Below, one piece after another: positions 49,129 through 53,354 of a DNA stretch of 53,354 bases (within the stretch, counting starts at the first letter, position 1; each line of letters starts with the position of its first letter). Made by a program: the position numbers and the translations under genes. The DNA is from VBDM01 sp049802235 (GTDB taxonomy: Bacteria; Pseudomonadota; Gammaproteobacteria; Burkholderiales; SG8-39), in NCBI GenBank assembly GCA_049802235.1, contig JBARMB010000087.1:1-53354 (forward strand), written 5' to 3'. Below the pieces are notes generated by a model. That model was given only the letters and a program-made list of their open reading frames with translations. It was not told the DNA's origin and did not search any database.

Positions 49129-49413
49129 ATGTTTCAAATCGCCGACCTCTTCAAAGCCATTCCGCGCGTGCTCCTGACCGTCGTCCTTGTCGCCGCAGGC
49201 CTCGTGGCGGTGTTGGTGGCGTGGTGGATCGCGGTCATTCTGATTCTCGCCTTCGCTCTCTACATCGCCGTGCGGCGCATGCTGCCGCGCAAGCCGCCGC
49301 CGTCACCGGAGGGCGGGTCGGCGATCATCGAAGGCGAATACAGGGTTGAAGACGAGAGCAGGATCGAGCGCGAACACTCGCCGCCCCGCTCGCGCGACCG
49401 TTCCGGATCGTAG
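49129..49413 (+). CDS. Small membrane protein, unknown
   Basis: 94 residues. One long or two short membrane segments span residues about 13-48 (LLTVVLVAAGLVAVLVAWWI and VILILAFALYIAV). A Pro- and charge-rich cytoplasmic tail follows (RKPPPSPEGGS ... RDRSGS). It starts 16 bases after the PIN gene and may share its mRNA. No family assigned. Confidence 0.65.
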   Translation: MFQIADLFKAIPRVLLTVVLVAAGLVAVLVAWWIAVILILAFALYIAVRRMLPRKPPPSPEGGSAIIEGEYRVEDESRIEREHSPPRSRDRSGS

Positions 49414-49516
49414 CCCGCAGATCGGCGGCCGCGGCCCATTCGGACTTCGAGTGCCGCGGCTGCGTCAGGGGCGGAACAGGCCGCTCCTTTTTCGCAGGTT
49501 CGGCAGGATCGGAAGA

Positions 49517-50785
49517 TCAGCTCGAGAAACGTCGGCGAAACTTCACCGACGTCTGCTTCGCCTGCGGCCTTCCCGGCTGCCGTACGCCCTGCTCCAGTCC
49601 CGGAATGACTGCGACGCGCATCGGGCTGCCGGTGTGGCGCTCGATCGTGCGCATGAATTGCCGGTCGCGCTGCCCGAGCAGCGTGACGGCGATGCCGGTG
49701 CGCCCCGCGCGGCCGGTGCGGCCGATGCGATGCACATAGTCCTCGGCCCCGCGCGGCGCGTCGAAGTTGATGACGTGGCTGATCCCCGGGACGTCGAGGC
49801 CGCGCGCGGCCACGTCGGTGGCGACCAGCACGCGCATGTGCCCGTCGCGCAGGCGCTGCAGCGTGTGATTGCGCTCTCTCTGGCGCATGTCGCCGTGCAA
49901 TGCCGCGGCGGCGTGGCCTTGCATCATCAGCGACTGGGACAGTTCTTCGGCCGATCGCTTGGTCGCGGTGAAGACGAGCGCCTGGGTGACCGCGGCGTCG
50001 CGCAGCAGCGCGTCGAGCAGCTTGTTCTTGTGCGAGAGGTCGTCGGCGAAGATCGCGCTCTGCTCGATTTGCAGTTTGCGCTCGGCGGCCGGGGTGACGA
50101 TGTCGATGCGCTGCGCCGAGCGCGTCAGGCGCTGCGCGAGGCGCCCGACCACGCCGTCGAGCGTCGCCGAGAAGAGCATGGTCTGGCGTTGGGCGGGAGT
50201 GTGCGCGACGATGGCGTCGATGTCCTCTGCGAATCCCATGTCGAGCATGCGGTCGGCTTCGTCCAGCACCAGCACTTCGACGCGCGCGAGGTCGATGCGG
50301 CCGCGCTCGAGGTGGTCCTTGAGGCGGCCGGGGGTGGCGACGACGATGTCGACCGGCTTGCCCAGTTGTTCCAGTTGCCGTCCGTAGGGCATGCCGCCGA
50401 CCAGGCAGGCGCTGCGAACGCGCTGGCCGGCGTAGTCGTGCGTCGCCTTCAGCACCTGCAGCGCGAGCTCGCGCGTGGGCGTGAGCACCAGGATGCGCGG
50501 GCCGCGACTTTGCCGGCCGCGATCGGCTTGCGCCGCGCGGCCGGTCTGGTTCGTTGCCGCGGCCGTGGAGGGGATGGCGGCAAAGGCGCCGGAAAGCAGG
50601 CGCTGCAGGGCAGGCAGCATGAAAGCCGCGGTCTTGCCGCTCCCCGTTTGCGAGGACACCAGCAGATCGCCGCCGGCGAGGGCCGCGGGAATCGCCGCGC
50701 GTTGCACCGGGGTCGGCTCGCTAAAGCCGAGGGCGGCGAGGGACTTTACCAATGAAGAATGTAAACCGAGCGAAGCGAAGCTCAT
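49517..50785 (-). CDS. DEAD-box ATP-dependent RNA helicase (RhlE-like)
   Basis: 422 residues from ATG 50785 (MSFASLGLHSSLVKSLAALGF). The helicase motifs are complete: Q motif region EPTPVQRAAIP, motif I SSQTGSGKT, Ia TPTREL, II VLDEADRMLDMGF, III LFSATLD, and VI YVHRIGRTGRAGR. The C-terminal extension is short. The gene diverges from recQ. AGGAAA precedes the ATG. Likely role in ribosome assembly or RNA turnover. Confidence 0.92.
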   Translation of the reverse strand: MSFASLGLHSSLVKSLAALGFSEPTPVQRAAIPAALAGGDLLVSSQTGSGKTAAFMLPALQRLLSGAFAAIPSTAAATNQTGRAAQADRGRQSRGPRILVLTPTRELALQVLKATHDYAGQRVRSACLVGGMPYGRQLEQLGKPVDIVVATPGRLKDHLERGRIDLARVEVLVLDEADRMLDMGFAEDIDAIVAHTPAQRQTMLFSATLDGVVGRLAQRLTRSAQRIDIVTPAAERKLQIEQSAIFADDLSHKNKLLDALLRDAAVTQALVFTATKRSAEELSQSLMMQGHAAAALHGDMRQRERNHTLQRLRDGHMRVLVATDVAARGLDVPGISHVINFDAPRGAEDYVHRIGRTGRAGRTGIAVTLLGQRDRQFMRTIERHTGSPMRVAVIPGLEQGVRQPGRPQAKQTSVKFRRRFSS

Positions 50786-50980
50786 GCGTTTCCTTTCGTG
50801 TGATCGGCGCCAACCAAATGCGACGCCAAACCGAAAGAAAACTTTCGACGGCAATGCTGGGGTCGGAGACGGGTGTTGCAGTGCAGCGGAATGCGAATGT
50901 ACTTGAAAAGGCTGAAATAAGCCAGAAGTATTTGGAATTATTTTGGATCACTTGAGTGAGGCATAAACTGCAATAATTGG

Positions 50981-51098
50981 GTCGTTCCCGCGAAACCTGC
51001 CCCAAGTGTCGCAAGCCGGGGCGGGAATCCAGAATGAGGGACGCTCGATCTCCACTCCCCGACTAAAGCATTCGGGGACAGGTTTCGCGGGGACGACG
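50981..51098. repeat. Dispersed inverted repeat (copy 7), between the helicase genes
   Basis: The long form: GTCGTTCCCGCGAAACCTG at the left, CAGGTTTCGCGGGGACGACG at the right, and ATTCGGGGACAGG as in copies 1 and 3. It takes up much of the 350-base gap 50786-51135. The rest (50860-50955) is AT-richer and probably holds the divergent promoters, none clear enough to mark. Confidence 0.85.
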
Positions 51099-51135
51099 GA
51101 CCTGGGTCGTAATTCTCGATAATGACGAAACATCG

Positions 51136-52986
<1,851 letters not shown>

Positions 52987-53004
52987 CTCCCGTCCCGGCC
53001 CCAG

Positions 53005-53066
53005 CCAATCGCGATGCAGCGCGATTGGCGTTCAGCGGCAGCAGACGCGCGCAGGCACGTCTGCTG
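53005..53066. terminator. Two adjacent hairpins between convergent recQ and gshA-like genes
   Basis: CCAATCGCG-N6-CGCGATTGG (53005-53028) and CAGCAGACG-N10-CGTCTGCTG (53039-53066) are both perfect nine-base stems. No long U run follows on either strand. They probably act as a bidirectional terminator or mRNA 3' end protector. Confidence 0.5.
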
Positions 53067-53123
53067 AAACCCCGCTTTACCCCGCAGGCGGGAGAAGGGA
53101 TTACCGCTCATGTTGCAGCCGCG

Positions 53124-53354
53124 TTAGGCGCGCAGCGATGCGTGCGACAAGTACTGCTGCCGGTACTGTTCGAACGGTACCCTGTCGGCTGCCTCGATTT
53201 GCTGCTGCGCCTCGAGCGACTCTTCCGCCATGAGCGCGAAGCGCGCCTCCACCTCCGCGGGAAGCGGCTCGCTTTGCAGCGTGCTGCGGTGCCGCAGCGA
53301 CTGCGCGAGGGCGAAGCGGGCGTAGGAGTTGTCGTAGCGCTCCCGCATCTCGCC
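53124..53354 (-). CDS. gshA: Glutamate-cysteine ligase, C-terminal end (partial)
   Basis: The last ~76 codons of a gene that runs in from beyond the right edge. MRERYDNSYARFALAQSLRHR and SLEAQQQIEAADRVPFEQYRQQYL (in parts YARFALAQSLRHR, EAQQQIEAADRVPFEQYR) resemble the C-terminus of proteobacterial GshA, which makes gamma-glutamylcysteine for glutathione. Only the tail is visible and it holds no catalytic residues, so the call rests on this tail alone. Confidence 0.5.
   Translation of the reverse strand, partial: GEMRERYDNSYARFALAQSLRHRSTLQSEPLPAEVEARFALMAEESLEAQQQIEAADRVPFEQYRQQYLSHASLRA

Overview
The window is high-GC DNA with short intergenic gaps and many overlapping start and stop codons. 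The F0F1 ATPase order atpI-B-E-F-H-A-G-D-C, the branched-chain-type ABC transporter set, the many single-copy catabolic enzymes and a dispersed family of CGTCATTCC...GGAATGACG inverted repeats all point to a betaproteobacterium, probably environmental and close to Burkholderiales. That placement is inferred from gene content and style, not from a marker phylogeny.

Region by region. (1) 0-1.1 kb: a truncated LysR fragment and a 3-hydroxyisobutyrate-dehydrogenase-type oxidoreductase on the minus strand. (2) 1.2-14.8 kb, plus strand: a HyuA/HyuB pair whose HyuB carries a fused acetone-carboxylase-gamma-like zinc domain, a NIPSNAP protein, an SDR, a complete branched-chain-type ABC transporter (binding protein, two permeases, two ATPases), a SLAC1/TehA-type membrane protein, a TetR regulator and a MetE-like methyltransferase. 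It reads as an uptake-and-carboxylation catabolic unit. (3) 14.8-18.6 kb, minus: a three-subunit molybdenum hydroxylase (FAD, 2Fe-2S and Mo subunits) without the CO-dehydrogenase loop. (4) 18.7-19.3 kb: a cupin gene with a one-base frameshift. (5) 19.3-24.9 kb, minus: a five-gene operon (M24 peptidase-like, zinc alcohol dehydrogenase, PEP-synthase-like protein lacking the C-terminal barrel, two D-2-hydroxyacid dehydrogenases) with a clear promoter and operator. (6) 25.1-30.5 kb: dienelactone hydrolase divergent from an aromatic-degradation set (VOC protein, two flavin monooxygenases, FAH-family hydrolase, orphan ring-hydroxylating dioxygenase beta subunit).

(7) 30.5-38.2 kb: the atp operon behind a strong sigma-70-like promoter. 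Five of its junctions carry extra DNA: a duplicated atpB tail plus a hairpin before atpE, repeat elements between atpH/atpA and atpG/atpD, a 53-codon repeat-like ORF joining atpA to atpG with TGATG overlaps at both ends, and a 14-bp tandem repeat before atpC. (8) 38.2-49.4 kb: an accessory island with several toxin-antitoxin-type modules (XRE/AbiEii, MNT/HEPN, DUF4258/YgiT zinc finger, CcdAB, a lone PIN protein), some decayed, mixed with small metabolic genes, a cysteine-free glutaredoxin-like protein, a Mrr-like membrane nuclease, and short decayed copies of neighbouring genes. (9) 49.5-53.4 kb: a DEAD-box RNA helicase and RecQ in divergent orientation, then the 3' end of a probable glutamate-cysteine ligase gene.

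No rRNA, tRNA, CRISPR array, transposase or integrase was seen. The best leads are the atp-operon insertions, the operator TTATC-N4-GATAA shared by two catabolic loci, the truncated PEP-synthase-like enzyme in a dehydrogenase operon, the HyuB fusion, and the tandem operator at the MNT/HEPN locus.
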